Shown here: positions 11,670-22,337 of the stretch, one piece after another
Numbering within the stretch: the first letter of the stretch is position 1
Layout: each line of letters opens with the position of its first letter
From: Penium margaritaceum
Taxonomy: Eukaryota > Streptophyta > Zygnematophyceae > Desmidiales > Peniaceae
NCBI GenBank assembly: GCA_023375785.1
Contig: SZWC01001557.1
Span: 128,667 to 192,666, forward strand
Length of the DNA stretch: 64,000 bases
Direction: 5' to 3'
Notes under the pieces: model-generated
What the model was told of the DNA's origin: nothing
Seen by the model: the letters and a program-made list of their open reading frames with translations, nothing else
Databases searched by the model: none
Made by a program: the position numbers and the translations under genes

Positions 11670-13218
11670 AGATAGAGTGAGCAATAATTGCGCTTAGCGA
11701 CAGCTTCAAGACGGCGTAGTCGGATCTACAATCGTATATTTGTATGCAAAGTTACTGATTTTTATCCGTAAATACCCCGGTGCAGCTTGACTAGGAATTT
11801 TCTTATGTACAGGCTAGATTTAATTCTGGCATCCAGGTCCAAGGGGGGGAAGGAGCCTGGATCGTTGAGAGCTTCATGCATAGCAGGGCTCAGCATGCCT
11901 ACTGACCCAGCTTGGTCAGTAGTTGCGCAATGCAAGTAAGCACTGCTGCGTACTTGGCACAGACGAGTCAAGTTGGGGCTACACTAGACTGGACTGTTGG
12001 GACCGCGTGCATCAACATATGCAAGCAGGACTCTAGAGTAAGGAAAACTTTGCATCATGTGGTGCATGCACGACTCAGCATTGCGTCAACTTTCACATGC
12101 ACGACTTAGCAGCTGCATCAGCTACTACATGCACGACCTAGCAGTTGCATGCGGAGCCAAGAGTGGGGACTACCTTGCGTCAAGGAAAATATGCACGACT
12201 CAACAGCTGGGACCAGGGCCAAGTTGTTGGCATTTGGGAAGCTTCCTTGAGAAGGAAGCTGTGTTCCTTGGACCAAGAAGATTCCTTGAGGAGAAAGGTA
12301 CAACCTTGTGGCAGGAAATTTCCTCTAAGCACCGAGCAACTCGTCAACTTGCCAAGATCCTAGTATAAAAGCGGACTGGACTTAGTGAGTCCAATAACTC
12401 CAACAACTCCAAAAACTACAACAACTATGTACAGCACCTCACCAGGTTCACCATCAATCCTCCTTTGTCAGACAACACCTCACACATAGACTTTGTACAC
12501 GCTCTCTCACCTGAAGACCCACGTTATCCTAGCAGCCTTCTGCGAGCCTAGGTTGGTGGATTCCCCTGACTACATGAAGGCCTCACTTCTTAGAAGAGGT
12601 GGCCAGACTACGCCCAAGATTAGGCAGCAGCCTTGCTACGGCTGCCTCTCGGGACGTTGCTCATCTTTGAGCTAGGAGCTGTGTCTAGGCATTGAGCCCA
12701 GAGCTAGTGTATGGTGTCATCTCTGCCTGTGTAGTGCTGACCGAGTCTAGAAGGACTTTGTTGGAGTTCCCTTGTGTCGACCTAGTAAGCCTGGCTGCAC
12801 TATGCCAGCTTGGCTAGGAGGGTTAGAATACCTTTGACGACCTAGTAAATTTGGTAACGGCAACCAACATAGAGACGAGGTTGTCCTAACAACGTGGATG
12901 CCATTTCACCTGAAAGTACAGTAACCGTGCTGAGACCCTTGCAATAACAGCCTTAACGGCCTAAAAAGGTGTGACGCCCTCGGATGGGGCAGGTTCTTCA
13001 AAGCATTTAGCTGGGCTGTGTTTCACCACTATCTCCTTGTACCATACTTTTAATTAATAGTCTTTTTCAACTACAAGTTTCAATCCATGTCTTCTGCTTC
13101 AGAACATTAGAGTACAAGGTTTTCATGCTGGGCATAGAGATCTTAGACAGTAGCAAGACACCCTTGTTGCATCAGAGCACGCGGTGACTTCGTCACTGTA
13201 GGTTCAAAAACCCCAACA
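11670..13218 (+). mobile_element. Solo LTR of the LARD-like Copia family
   Basis: The start (GAGTGAGCAATAATTGCGCTTA), TATA region, the CCTTAACGGCCTAAAAAGGTGTGACGCCC segment read in parts, and the AACA end all match the LTRs of the element at 32746-40211. It is flanked by a perfect 5-bp target duplication, ACCCC (11665-11669 and 13219-13223). It is a fossil: about 1.55 kb, clearly diverged from the other two LTRs, with no internal region left. Solo LTRs normally arise by recombination between the two LTRs of one insertion. It landed in the C-rich tail of the ~145-bp repeat. Confidence 0.8.
12238..12370 (+). promoter_or_regulatory. LTR promoter: heat-shock-element cores plus TATA box
   Basis: GAAGCTTC (12238-12245) and GAAGATTC (12277-12284) fit the GAAnnTTC core bound by heat-shock factors; further GAA/TTC half-sites lie between them. 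TATAAAA follows at 12364-12370. The arrangement recurs in the two related LTRs. Confidence 0.5.
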
Positions 13219-13385
13219 ACCCCAAAGTGTACCGGTGTGTTTGTCGCATATTGGGGGGCTTTCACAACATGCGACGCACGTTGGAATAAAACAAAGGGGA
13301 TATGTTGGGCCCCACTATCGCGGGACTCGACAGGTGCTCCTACAAGTGAAAAAATGAAACCCAAACCCCCCAGTTCAACAAGGTG
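13219..13385 (+). repeat. Third ~145-bp unit
   Basis: Contains GCGACGCACGTTG, GGGGATATGTTGGGCCCCAC, CAGGTGCTC and the end GAAACCCAAACCCCCC, in the same order as the units at 11385-11669. A partial fourth unit start (TGCGGGTGGGGTAC) may follow near 13400. Confidence 0.6.
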
Positions 13386-13764
13386 GTTTGTTGGATATTT
13401 GCGGGTGGGGTACAAGATGTATCGTATGCGAACGGGTAAGTTTTGGAGTTCGTACTTGTAATCTCCAAAACTCGTGAGAGTGTTGCTTTTGACATGAACA
13501 AGGCCACTGTCACTACTGCCCATTTTGCCCTTGAAGTCAGAGAAGTCCGAGTTCAAGGGCGTTGGTAAAGTTTTTCATTTTTTTTGCTTGCACAGGGAAA
13601 AAATAGGCACAGCTATTATTTTGTATTCAACTATGGACACCGCTATCTTTTTTATTTCCTCTGTGGACACTGTCATCTTTCCATTTTTTACTATGGAAAC
13701 CGCTGATCTACCAAGCAAAAGAATGGGCATTCGTGTATCTTGAACCTTTTTCATGTTCAAATTA

Positions 13765-14886
13765 TCTTTATTTGTTCATAGATTTTTAACCTATTACATT
13801 AGTTTATAAAGTTCATCTTTCATATCAAATGATTGAAACCATAATTCGTAACAATATCATAAGATCATCTGATAAGAAATTTATTAAAGTGAGAATTTGA
13901 GTAAAAATATGACTAAATAAAACTTTTAGATATTAGAGCATATAAACTATTAATAAATATTTAAGAGGGTTTGGTATTCTTTAGTATATTATGGTTAAGA
14001 GAATGCTTTCCATCCCTTTATACTATGCACCAATTTTTCTTATAAGAACCCTTTCTAAAATCTTGATGTATTCGTTAGGTTATCTTGGTGAAGAATACAC
14101 GTCGGCATTAGCATTTTCCTGTTGGTCGCACACGTGGCCAACATTGAAAGAAGGTGCCACTACATTCTCAATTGTGGCTAGTCTCAAAAAGTAAATTTCC
14201 AACTTTTTCTATTAATTTTGAAGTATGGGGACAAATTAAGGCTAGTATGGACAATGATTATGAGTCACTGCCAAGTATGGGGATGGGGTGGGGGGAGGGG
14301 GTCAAAATCCAATGCTATTGTAGTTTTCAAATAACACGCAAATCTTTCCCCCCTTGATGTTAGAGAATACTGTTGTATGTAAAGTCAATAGGTACAGCAA
14401 AACGTTTTCCTCACTTTAACCCAACATAAGAAACAGGGTCAGTCTAAATGTTGCAAGAAAAAACATGCAATGAAAAAAGATACCATGTTCATGTGCATGA
14501 AAAATTGACCCTCTATCTTGGAAACCTTATATTAAAGGGAAAATGTCATAAATTAAATTTACCCTAGTTGTATCTTCATACAAGAGAACCTAAGAAGTCA
14601 AAGTTCTTTACTTCCCTTCGTATCATAAGAGAAATAAGTAGAAATGTTTTTCCATTAGGATTTATGGTTGCAATTAATCATTACCATGGAAAAATATTCA
14701 AAAGTATGCCAAAAACAGACTCATTAAGGCAAATTACCATAGCATTACCATTAGGTGTTGTCTCTTTTTTTCATCCTATCACACTTCATGACCTACAAAA
14801 GTGTGATTAATGTTGATAATGATATTTTTCTTTCATACCATCTTCTTTTCATAATTTCACTAATATATTTTTAAATGTTTTTTATG
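13765..14886. other. AT-rich DNA without recognised gene
   Basis: Very AT-rich, with short frames only. A GGGGTGGGGGGAGGGGG run lies at 14284-14300. Nothing else is supported. Confidence 0.5.
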
Positions 14887-15670
14887 TTAAATTTGTGGGA
14901 GGTGTCGTGTTCAACCCCCCTCTTGACGCGGACTTCCTCCGGTTGGAATTCGTAGTTGTAAGATGTTGTAGTGTTTCCTGGTTGTACGGAGAGGCCTGTA
15001 TTGGGAGCGCATTTCCATCGCATGCCCGTGTGAGTGCCAGAATGGACATGTTGATGGCAGTCAAAATCGCGTATGTAGCTTTATTCAGTGAGGCCGACGG
15101 GTTTCCAACCCACGACACCACCGACGCAAAAAAAGGTTATATCGCAGAAGATAACAACGAATCACAAATGCTTTTCACGCATCCGAACCATTGAGAGTCC
15201 GCTGTCGGCGTTCCCCAACCTGTTTTTCGCTATCCGACGGCTAGCGCAAGGACTAGCGAAAGTTGTGATGAGTTTCGGGCCGCCACGGATCTTGCACTAT
15301 CCGTTCTACGATGTTTCTCGCGGCTGCGATTGTTTTGGGCACTGTTTGTTGAAACGTGAAAACTGAGGCTGAGTTTGCGCGAAATGTCGTCGAGCCTGCC
15401 GAACATGCACAACGGTCGCCATATATGACCGTCGCTGATTACTATGTTGTTGGATTAGTCTATGCGATGCTAGATTCCAACGATAGCGGGTCCTCGTATG
15501 TTTGCGGCTTGGTCCTAGGCATAAACTAGACATGAAAATCCGAAGTCGACATTTTTTATATAACAGCATTCGGAAGAGGCACTTATCATCGTCGTGATCT
15601 GAACTCGTCACTTTTTGTCTAGGCGAGTCGCAAACCAGTCAGTTCGGATGTAGTTGCCCTATTATGTACA
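14887..15670 (+). repeat. Left long terminal inverted arm
   Basis: Pairs with 18470-18645 plus 19180-19695 in inverted orientation at roughly 70-75% identity by eye. Both arms encode a chance GNPSASLN...INMS-type peptide in the matching frame, which first revealed the relation. Confidence 0.8.
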
Positions 15671-16197
15671 GAAATCGATGGACGTCAATTTGGAGAACAA
15701 TCATCAATGAAACCCATTCAAACTCACCTAGACATTTTTCGAATGGATCCAAACTTCTACTTGATTATAATGTGCAAATTCATCTTAAAGGGTTGATTAT
15801 TGTGGTTTTATAAGTGATTTTAGAATTTAAATTAACTTAAAATGTTATGAGTTTAATGAGGGATAAATCACACGATCGAATATGTGGAACACGTGTAAAA
15901 ACATTGTGAATTTTGTTTTCTGACGTAGTCACATTGGATACTGGACTCACGTTTGAGGTCTGCACAGCGAGGGTGATTTATCTTCCAGACGACGTTGGCA
16001 TTTCACTCTGCTAGAGAAGGGTGGGCGGTGGGAAGTTGGAAATTAGGGATCTGTTTGCATTTGCGTGCAGACCAGAGAGATGACAAGTTGCGTAGGGGAT
16101 GATTCTGAGAAATGCGGCCGACTATTATGAGAATTCTTTCAGACTGTCACTAACCTTATAGGATTAGCACCCTGGTGGCTGTGAGAGATAATCTGCA

Positions 16198-17062
16198 TTA
16201 CACTTTTCCGAGCGACGAGGATGACGTCTCCCATATTATTTGGGGTAGCCCATACGGATGACCCACCTGTGGCGACACCGAGGCCACCCATATACGTATT
16301 TGGCCTTTGTGGCGACACATTTTGAGACATCGAGGGCTCTGAATCCTCATTGGACAGCGTCGTCGACGTTTCGGTTGTTTCGATCGAACCTCTGCGATTT
16401 TAGTTCCGATCGTCGGTCCAATGTTGTGCAAGGCATGGTGAAGCACGATGGTGATGGAATCGGATGGCCGACGGGTGCACTTCAAACTCATTCGCGGACT
16501 GCTGCCAGTCGTAAGGCGCCCCATGTCCTCTTTCGGGTTGCGATGGAGGGCGTGCGACACGGGATGATCACCGTACAGCTTGGGGGACTTCGTCTTCCGT
16601 ACGGCTCTACAAATATCGGACTCCTTTTCATCTCCTTTTCATCGACGAACAGATCGAGAAAAGCTTCCCTAGACACTTGATAAACGCGTACGGCGGTTGG
16701 CGATGGGTTTGCTTCGAGAGCAAAGTGGTTCGAATGGCGAAACGGCTGCAAACTATTCACCTTTGTATTGTATGTACGCACAGTGCCGTGGAGTATCTTG
16801 CGATTTGCCAGCTATGGTTACAATCTGGTGCGATGAATCCGTTGATAGCCGACGAAGTATCGTAATAGGATCGTGCCCGACGGTTCGTGATGAAATCGAC
16901 GATGCCAGACGGCCCACAACACGACGACAGGAAACGACGCGAGACAAGGGGTGGGTACGTGGTCACCAAAGTAAGCAAGCATGCTTGTCCGCGTGAGCGA
17001 GAGCATTTGTTGCCAGGCATGCCTCTGTACTCCAGTCTATTATCCTGATCATGAACATCCAA
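16198..17062 (-). pseudogene. Decayed transposase, tentative DDE_4 (PIF/Harbinger) type
   Basis: Minus-strand frames of 60-120 codons follow one another. A segment YNTKVNSLQPFRHSNHF followed by PSPTAVRVYQVSREAFLDLF resembles the Harbinger stretch in which SLNVQAVCD is followed by GWPGSVHDARVFRNS. Further on, SITIVLHHALHNIG resembles the C-terminal VIAACCVLHNI motif. The three acidic residues cannot be placed with confidence and frames shift between blocks. It is a relic that could not act in trans. The position between long inverted arms supports a transposase origin; the family could be wrong. Confidence 0.4.
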
Positions 17063-17569
17063 TCCTACCCTTCAACAATCGCACAGAAACCTTGCTATAT
17101 CTTTCGTGCGACTAATATTCAACTCATACTGAGCTTTCTCGAGTAAACTCCACTTTTGAACGGTATATTGGATTCAGTGTCCACGCCCTTCTATCGTCCG
17201 ATCTCGTCGCTGGAAGGATAGACCCAATCCTCTTCGCGAGCCTCGTAAGCGCACTTCATGAAGTGACCTTTCCGCGTCAGTGGCAGGATGCAGGCAGACG
17301 TGTTCACCAGCGAGCCGTTACCAGCAAGAAGGGTGCGCATTGCCAGGCCCTGAGAATTTGCAACAGCCTCAATGCGCAGTTTTCTTTCAACACTGTTCGA
17401 CTGCCCCGTGAGGAAGCTACACAACCAGCGCAGGAACCCGGTGGTTCACTCTTGGCCTGAAGAGAAAGATGCAAAATTTTTAGTGAACATTGAAACTTTT
17501 CACTGGAATAAATTTGAATTTTTATCATGAATAAATTTAATCTTATAACTTCTAGCGGGTTGGATGAAA

Positions 17570-17905
17570 CCATTGGCAAACTAGGCCAAACTCGCAATGC
17601 ATGAGGGTCTCCGGCACTCGAGCCATCCCGTCCATCCGCCGACATCCCAGCGACCCTCGCTCATTCCACGTGGTGCACGCTGCACTCGCATCACTCCCCA
17701 TCCTAGGAGTGAGCCGCCCCCGGCATCCTCACGCCATACTTGAACCCCTGCCATCTCATTCCAATGCAGCAGATTTTACGGAACCCTTGGCTAAATTGGA
17801 AAAAACCACAGTTCTTGAGGGTCTCTGAACCTCAAGCCATCCCACCGAGCTGCACATAGCCCAGGGAACCCTGATTCATCCACATGGCTTCGACCACGTG
17901 TTATA
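17570..17905 (+). repeat. Diverged direct repeat inside the DNA transposon
   Basis: GAGGGTCTCCGGCACTCGAGCCATCCC near 17604, read in two parts, recurs as GAGGGTCTCTGAACCTCAAGCCATCCC near 17818, about 210 bp later. Flanking similarity includes CATTGGCAAACTAGG versus CTTGGCTAAATTGG. Confidence 0.5.
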
Positions 17906-18469
17906 CACAGTATAACCGCCTAAATTTGCACCACTTTTCAGAAAGGTATTTTTTAATATAATTTAACCATCCAAGGAACAATTTATGTACCGTTCTCGTT
18001 TGAGGGATTGAGTAACCTACAATGAAATTTGACCAGGGCCCAATTCAGTCCGCTCTATGGCACTTCATTCCACTCAAGCGTTCGGTAGACAAAATTTTCT
18101 TTCTCGAACTCGAGTAAACAAATCCACGGTCCGGGACACTCGGACGCCATCGACGTCCAAGCGTCACTTGTGCTTAAGAAGTACAAGTGACCCAATTAAG
18201 TACCTCGGCCCTTGTTCGGTTACTAAGCCAACACCGCGGCGAGTACATTCGACTACAATCAATGAAGATTTTTTGAGTCATCATTTGTACCCAAAAACCA
18301 AAAGAATATGTACCCGTTGTGGACCAACATACAAGGGGTATTTTACCGTTCTGAAACTTGATCACAAATATTTTTGTTGCGAATAAAGGCGGTACTAGGT
18401 TAACTCTAAAGTCATATCCTTTCGACTTCTACTTTTGATCCTTTACCTTCTTGAGAAAAAATGGTGAAA

Positions 18470-18645
18470 AAAAATACAGGGCGAATGTATTCGAACTACA
18501 TGGTTTGGGACTCGCCTAGACAACAAGTGACGGGTTCAAATCACGATGATGATAAGTGCATGTTTTGAATGTTGGTGCATAAACATTTTCGAATTCTGAT
18601 TATCATCTCCCGATGTCGTTGGAATCCAGTATCTTATAAACTCAT
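18470..18645 (-). repeat. Right long terminal inverted arm, inner part
   Basis: The reverse complement continues the left arm from about 15455 to 15670 (GATTCCAACGA, CACTTATCATC, TGTCTAGGCGAGTC, AGTTCG). It is separated from the outer part by the insert at 18650-19180. Confidence 0.75.
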
Positions 18646-18649
18646 ATAA

Positions 18650-19180
18650 CGACTAAGTGACCAGCAATGCTGATATATCTTAGTGCTCTCCATATTATCT
18701 CTAAATAACTTTTTTTTTCATTTTCCCTATGAACACTAGTGAAATTGTCGTCACTACAGGAGAATCGGGTTCATAACTGTTGCTTCTCATGTTTACTACA
18801 CAACGTTTTCGTACTACATCTCTAATCGCACATGATGCTAAGAACGCGCTGCCCGAGAGCCCCAGAGCAATCGGGCAGGCTGTTGCGCTGACTGTTTGCC
18901 CGCAAAATGGCCTGCCCGTATCCTTAGGATGCCTCTCCATTCGCCTAAGGATTCGGCATCATGTGATGCCGAATCCTTAGGACCGGTAATGGCCGTCGCT
19001 GGCCATCGGCAAGAGCAACTGATGGTCCGCGCCGTTCGCCATCTCCAATTTCGAGATGGAAAACAGACGGGGTCCTGGCCGGACCTGATCTCACTCTATG
19101 GACGAATATAAAAGGTAGGCATGTAAACACAATGGGCAATAGGAGGATCAGCAACAAAATTCCGATGAAGGCAAATCCGA
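18650..19180. other. Insert splitting the right inverted arm
   Basis: This ~530-bp block has no partner in the left arm and interrupts the arm alignment cleanly on both sides. It is GC-richer than its surroundings. It contains a perfect palindrome (18944-18981), a second TCCTTAGGA palindrome near 18921, and a TATAAAAG near 19107. No coding domain is recognised. It may be a small nested non-autonomous element. Confidence 0.5.
18944..18981. repeat. Perfect 38-bp palindrome
   Basis: Arms of 18 bases (CCTAAGGATTCGGCATCA and its exact reverse complement) are separated by two bases. It could extrude as a cruciform or fold as an RNA hairpin. Confidence 0.9.
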
Positions 19181-19695
19181 GGGAATACGAGTAACACTAA
19201 GGTATGGCGATTGTAGTGTTTTTTCGACAGGCTCGACGAAATTTCGCGTAGACCCTGACCCCATTCTCACGTTCCAACAAACATTGCCCAAAATTATTGC
19301 CGACCCGAGAAACATCGAAGCACGGGTACTACACGATCGGCTACAACCATAATCTAACCGCAGTTTTGAATAGCAAAAAACAGGATGGGGATTCCCAGTC
19401 ACCGAGTCTCATTGTTTCCGTTATGAATCATTGTTGCCTTTTGTGATGGACCTTTGTTTCCATCGGTGGTGGAGTATTTCGGAAACCCATCAGCTTCGCT
19501 GAACGATACTCCTCACGTGATCTTGAATGCCATCAACATGTCCGTTCCGACCCTCAATCGGACAATGGAAATGCGCTCCCAGAACGGGCCTCTCCAAACA
19601 ATGAGGAAGCGCTATGGCATCTTACATCTACGACTTCCAATAGGAGGCAGTTCGCGCCAAGAGAGGGGTCGAACAAGACACCTCTCACAAATTTA
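19180..19695 (-). repeat. Right long terminal inverted arm, outer part
   Basis: The reverse complement matches 14887 to about 15430, including GAGCGCATTTCCAT and GACATGTTGATGGCA. Confidence 0.8.
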
Positions 19696-19699
19696 GCCA

Positions 19700-20155
19700 A
19701 AAATATATCTCTCAATATGAGTCATGTTTTGGGCCAAGTGGCTCGGATAACCATGACATGTAAAGTGTGACTCTCACCCCTCCAGCACCTGCAAAAAAAA
19801 CTCATAAACCTACTTTGAAATCATGCTCGCTCGAAACATGCGTCGCTGGAGGAGCAAAGAAAAAGTGCATGGAAACATCGTTCCCACGCGAGAATCGCGA
19901 GGGAGCGATCAACCCTTTGTTTTTTCATTTTCCAACATGCAAACCCCCTAGTCTGATTTAGGGTGGTTATGTCAGGCCCCGACGGAGCCCGCGCCAAACA
20001 TAAGACCCTAAATTGAACATGCAGGTTTGCATGTAAAAGAAGTGCATATGGTTATTGGTCCCCCATGATCGAGTGAGAACACACTTTTTCCTTTTTTTGC
20101 ACGCAAACCCCCTCTTTCAACATTCAACCCTTGAACAAACCCTTCTCCAGTATAC
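19700..20155. other. No gene recognised
   Basis: Mixed-composition DNA with pieces such as GCAAACCCCCT that resemble tails of the ~145-bp repeat family. No open frame has a recognisable domain. Confidence 0.4.
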
Positions 20156-20159
20156 ATTC

Positions 20160-20300
20160 AAGGTTTTTGGGGTTTTGTTTTTCGCAGGCTCGTGTAGGAC
20201 CTCCCTATAGGGGGGCCTTGCAGGCTCCCTTTCAACGCATGCGGAGTCTCGAACTTGTTAGCTATTGAGCTAGCCACCTCTGGCAAAGAAGCCGCAAAAC
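20160..20300 (-). repeat. Minus-strand copy of the ~145-bp repeat, with a tRNA-like head
   Basis: On the minus strand the order is GAGGTGGCTAGCTCAATAG, AAGTTCGAGACTCCGC, TTGAAAGGGAGCCTG, then AAAACCCCAAAAACC. The first two resemble the A and B boxes of a tRNA promoter, and the last is the C/A tail seen in the other copies. This is what a tRNA-derived SINE would look like. The tRNA relation rests on two short motifs and is uncertain. Confidence 0.4.
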
Positions 20301-20380
20301 CAAAAGCTCACACATGTTCTTAAACCATCTTCCTTTATAAGCATGTGTCATGCACCCCAAACTTAACCAGGCATACACTT
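20265..20380 (-). repeat. Dispersed repeat shared with 43625-43742
   Basis: Both copies contain TATTGAGCTARCCACCTCTGGCA, read in parts, then AAAGCTCA, CATTCCTTTAYAAGCAT-type sequence, TGTCATGCAYCCCAAACT and CAGGCAT. It could be the upstream part of the tRNA-like repeat or a piece of an LTR. Confidence 0.6.
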
Positions 20381-20984
20381 CAACCTCAAGAGTACTAACG
20401 CCTTAGCACTACATGTGAAGAAGAGCTCAAGTTGTGAATACGCAAGAGAGTCTCAAGCAAGGGTTGATTGATCAGCATGCAAGACAAGTCCTTTTATAGT
20501 TGTTTTTCCATTCCTAGAAGTCATAAGCACATTCTTGAGAAGTGGCCTGACCGTGCCACATTACCAATAGACTTGCGTTCTAGGCTTGACACATAACCAA
20601 CATAGTGCCAAGGTGAGAGATCAACCATGTAGCTTCCAAAAAGCTACAGAGGTTCTTTTTTGGAAACTTGCATAACAACCAAGATGTGCATGGGGCCAGG
20701 ATCAAACTCATGACGTCTCACTTTGTCAAATAAAAAGGTTGTAAAGTTACCACTCACCCACATGATATACTTACAAGTTATATCTCACATAAGATATCAA
20801 TGTCTCACCTTACAACAGATCCTGGGGTCATACCTAGACAAGGGGCAGAGCATTCGTGATTCGTTATACAACACTGAACAAGGGGCAAACATATTCAACA
20901 ATTTTTTCCCTTGCACCTTGCATCATTTCCCATCATTATTCTTTATCACTTGCATTACGGTGAAAATGCCGACCTCCCTGTTTT
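20381..20984. other. No gene recognised
   Basis: Mixed-composition DNA between two repeat blocks. CTTTTATAG at 20491 is the only promoter-like string. No coding or repeat identity is assigned. Confidence 0.4.
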
Positions 20985-21107
20985 ATCACCCGTGACCCTC
21001 ATATACCCCTCCGTCGGAATAATAAGACCCATCCGTCCCTCCGTTGGAACGATAAGCCCCATCAGCCCCTCCGCTAGAACGATAAGCCCCATCCTCCCCC
21101 TCGCCAG
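20985..21107 (+). repeat. 30-bp minisatellite (GATAAGCCCCATC unit), left part
   Basis: About four units of exactly or nearly 30 bp on the theme GAACGATAAGCCCCATC. The array resumes at 30673 in the same orientation beyond the Copia insertion and appears inverted at 31540-31735. Confidence 0.8.
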
Positions 21108-22111
21108 TGTTGGAATTCTTCACGCCCACAGCAAAGGCTGAGTAGGCCTTGCTGACGTGACAGGACCCTGATGTGCTTAGCTAGACATGTACATGCTGTA
21201 AAAAAAAAGGAAAGTGCGGAAGCTTGTTTTTTTGTGACATTTTGATTGTATTATGAAAATAGAAAAGTACATGTAGAGTAGCACTATGTACTAGTCTCAT
21301 AGCAGCATATGTACAGCACAAAGCTCTGACTGTGTTCCTGGTCCAAGCTGGGCGCAACGTCTTGCCAGGCGTCCAGCCCTGGACAAGAGTCTTGGCGTGT
21401 CTTGCAGGTAGACAGGCCTTCAGGAAGTCAGGGCCCCTCCTAGCCAAGCTGGCACTATTGCCAGGCTCACTGGGTCGACATATGAGAACTCTAGCAGGAT
21501 CTGGAAGTGGGTGCAAAGTCAGAAGGCTGACTTTGCTGGCTGTAGCTGACACTCAGATGCTCCAGGATGCTGAGATAGAAATGTGATGGCTACTAGCCCC
21601 TCCATTTATACTACTACGCCTTGGGAGAGTCTGCTCCCTTCTGCTCCCTTGTAGGTAGTAGTCTCAACGGCACCACCTGCTGATGCAGTAAAGCGTCGTC
21701 CAGCATTGGACGACACGTTGATGATGTAGTAATTCATTGACGAGGTCGTGTACTGGCTCAGACGACCTCGGTGCTGCCTGTACAATGTCATGCGCACACC
21801 TCGTAGGGTTGCATACTCCAACCTGCCTCGTCTGAGGCAGTTATTGAGTTGTCCAACGTAGGTGAGAAAACCGAGGTGGTCACTCTTCTCTTGGACTTTC
21901 CAACGGAGTTATATACACTCCCCATTCATGAACACAACACTTGCGAGATTATTCCAGTAATGAACTGGCATGTACAGTGGAAAATTCCCAAGAGGAATTT
22001 TCCCGACAAGTCACAGAAAAATCTGCAACTTCTTGTAAGAACCTCCGAATCAAGAATTGACTGCGCCAGTCTGTAGCATAAATCCAGCGCAGTTATCGCT
22101 TCACTCCAACA
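21108..22111 (-). repeat. 3' LTR of the 9.6-kb Copia element
   Basis: Plus-strand ends TGTTGGAATTC...CACTCCAACA give the usual short inverted termini. Nearly collinear with 29673-30672. Confidence 0.92.
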
Positions 22112-22125
22112 CTCCCTCTCGATAA
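22112..22125 (-). other. Polypurine tract of the 9.6-kb Copia element
   Basis: On the minus strand the purine run GAGAGGGAG abuts the 3' LTR start, as expected for the plus-strand primer. Confidence 0.7.
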
Positions 22126-22337
22126 GTGTGCTGGTGATGACGGGCACCTTGTCGATTTCACTCAGAGGTGAAGAATTCAATGATTTCTTCGGTAGCCATT
22201 AGAGCTGGTTCAATGAGAGGGATGTCTGCGTCTTCGTCAAAAGCTCGAGTCTCAGAGATGAAGTTCGGGTAGTTTATCGGGCGGAAGAGAATCTGTCCGA
22301 CTCCGATCTCAGCTTCCAGGTGCTCGTAGAACGTAGG

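Larger units (their letters stand above)
11060..13760. mobile_element. Fold-back-like repeat with inverted 30-bp-unit arms
   Basis: The left arm (about 11060-11235) is an inverted copy of the right arm (about 13590-13760). Shared pieces include CTATGGACACC, CAAGCAAAATGATGGG versus CAAGCAAAAGAATGGG, and TATCTTTTT. Each arm is built of ~30-bp units, most clearly three in a row at 13625-13710 on the theme TATGGACACCGCTATCTTTT. The core holds tandem ~145-bp units (see separate entries). Without the solo LTR inserted in it, the element is about 1.15 kb. It has no transposase and no certain target duplication. It could be a non-autonomous fold-back or MITE-like element; the mobile nature is inferred. 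Confidence 0.5.
14887..19695 (-). mobile_element. DNA transposon with long inverted arms, PIF/Harbinger-like
   Basis: The left arm (14887 to about 15670) aligns over most of its length with the reverse complement of the right end (19695 down to about 19180, then 18645 to 18470). The outermost piece is TAAATTTGTGRGAGGTGTC. Other long matches include GAGCGCATTTCCAT, GGACATGTTGATGGCA, GATGTTTCTCG, CGCGAAATKTCGTCGAGCCTG and TGTCTAGGCGAGTC. Between the arms is a decayed minus-strand reading frame with Harbinger-like segments (see entry). The right arm is split by about 530 bp of unrelated DNA. No exact 3-bp target duplication could be fixed. The inverted arms are certain; the superfamily is tentative. 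Confidence 0.7.

Noticed and set aside
20240-20300. Functional tRNA gene on the minus strand
   Set aside because: A- and B-box-like motifs are present, but the spacing leaves no room for an anticodon arm and no acceptor stem pairs.
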